The notes below the pieces were generated by a model that saw only the letters and a list, made by a program, of their open reading frames with translations, was not told the DNA's origin and did no database searches. Below are positions 63,875 through 64,000 of a DNA stretch of 64,000 bases, piece after piece (the first letter of the stretch is position 1; every line of letters starts with the position of its first letter). The stretch lies in the NCBI GenBank assembly GCA_038237745.1, contig JBBRYJ010000013.1:13772-77771 (forward strand). Direction: 5' to 3'. The position numbers were made by a program, and so were the translations under genes. This stretch comes from DASQEH01 sp038237745. GTDB lineage: Bacteria; Actinomycetota; Actinomycetes; Propionibacteriales; Nocardioidaceae.

Positions 63875-64000
63875 ATGACCGAACTGCTCACTCGTGATGC
63901 CGATGCGCTGCACCGTGCCCTCGTCAAGAGCGGCGACGAGGTCGAGGTCAGCGTGTCCCGCGAGACCGCTGAGTGGTTGGCTCGCATCGTTGATGCGAGG
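63875..64000 (+). CDS. Partial gene, possible HTH antitoxin/excisionase-type protein (runs off window)
   Basis: GGAGG at 63864-63868 precedes the ATG at 63875. The 42 visible codons (MTELLTRDADALHRALVKSG, then VEVSVSRETAEWLARIVDAR) stay open to the window edge. The start resembles actinobacterial excisionase-family DNA-binding antitoxins, but the helix-turn-helix itself would lie beyond the edge. It is divergent from the integrase operon. A small AT-rich palindrome (TTAT at 63835-63838, ATAA at 63844-63847) lies upstream and may be a promoter or operator. Confidence 0.5.
   Translation, partial: MTELLTRDADALHRALVKSGDEVEVSVSRETAEWLARIVDAR

Larger units (their letters stand above)
61843..64000. 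mobile_element. Left end of an element integrated at tRNA-Asp; right end beyond window
   Basis: The serine integrase lies directly beyond the 3' end of tRNA-Asp, the classic layout of an integrated element, and small unassigned genes follow. The exact attachment core is not visible because the right junction is outside the window. It most likely lies in or next to the 3' half of tRNA-Asp (about 61800-61842). Confidence 0.55.

Noticed and set aside
1..64000. CRISPR arrays, rRNA genes, insertion-sequence transposases
   Set aside because: No regularly spaced repeat array, rRNA sequence or transposase gene was recognised; the only tandem repeat is the short triplet at 57227-57290.

Overview
The window reads as chromosomal DNA of a high-GC actinobacterium, and the gene families suggest the Nocardioides/Intrasporangium type. 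Support comes from the G/C-biased third codon positions, frequent GTG and TTG starts, Tat-type lipoproteins, a class F sortase beside a DUF4397 protein, a DUF4383 protein, GGDEF/EAL proteins, and a large serine integrase next to tRNA genes. No rRNA or CRISPR array was seen. About 53 protein genes (two of them pseudogenes) and two tRNA genes are supported.

Positions 1-18.3 kb form a cell-surface or exopolysaccharide glycan locus made of two converging gene strings that meet near 10.37 kb. The plus string holds a truncated membrane protein, four family-2 glycosyltransferases, a PKD/LamG secreted protein, a DUF457 membrane hydrolase and a membrane-anchored GH16 glucanase. The minus string holds a secreted GH16, a nucleotidyltransferase/P-loop kinase fusion, a Wzx-type flippase, a methyltransferase-like/APH-type kinase and a large polytopic membrane protein. 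An AT-rich gap (18.3-18.45 kb) separates this locus from the next.

Positions 18.7-31.9 kb look like a quaternary-amine catabolic island with two divergent operons around 25.7-25.86 kb. Leftward run an oligopeptide-type ABC importer and a choline-sulfatase (BetC). Rightward run a NylB/beta-lactamase-fold hydrolase, a BKACE (3-dehydrocarnitine cleavage, CdhC-like), an L-carnitine dehydrogenase (CdhA-like), two DYNGHM hot-dog thioesterases, an acyl-CoA dehydrogenase and a CaiD-like crotonobetainyl-CoA hydratase. Read together they could convert gamma-butyrobetainyl-CoA and carnitine to glycine betaine, and choline-O-sulfate to choline. The CoA-activating enzyme is not in the window.

Positions 32-42 kb hold secreted carbohydrate and phosphate enzymes: GH3, GH15 glucoamylase, a PhoX-like protein, a PLD-family protein and a GH13 alpha-amylase interrupted by one in-frame TGA where Trp is expected. 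There is also a flavin oxidoreductase. Positions 42-50.3 kb are mixed: a small membrane ORF, an MSMEG_6728-type protein, DUF4383, a decayed NAD-epimerase, a ureohydrolase, the sortase/DUF4397 pair with a divergent paralog of the first gene of the window, a PPOX-fold protein and a peptidoglycan-binding protein.

Positions 50.3-59.4 kb centre on phosphate: a PAS-PAS-PAS-GGDEF-EAL protein with a degenerate EAL domain, the pstSCAB operon with a candidate PHO box and a strong hairpin after pstS, a PhoD phosphatase and a small zincin. Positions 59.4-64 kb carry an SGNH hydrolase, a pirin, tRNA-Glu and tRNA-Asp, and the left end of an integrated mobile element. The element's serine integrase reads without a stop through the antisense strand of tRNA-Asp and ends inside tRNA-Glu.
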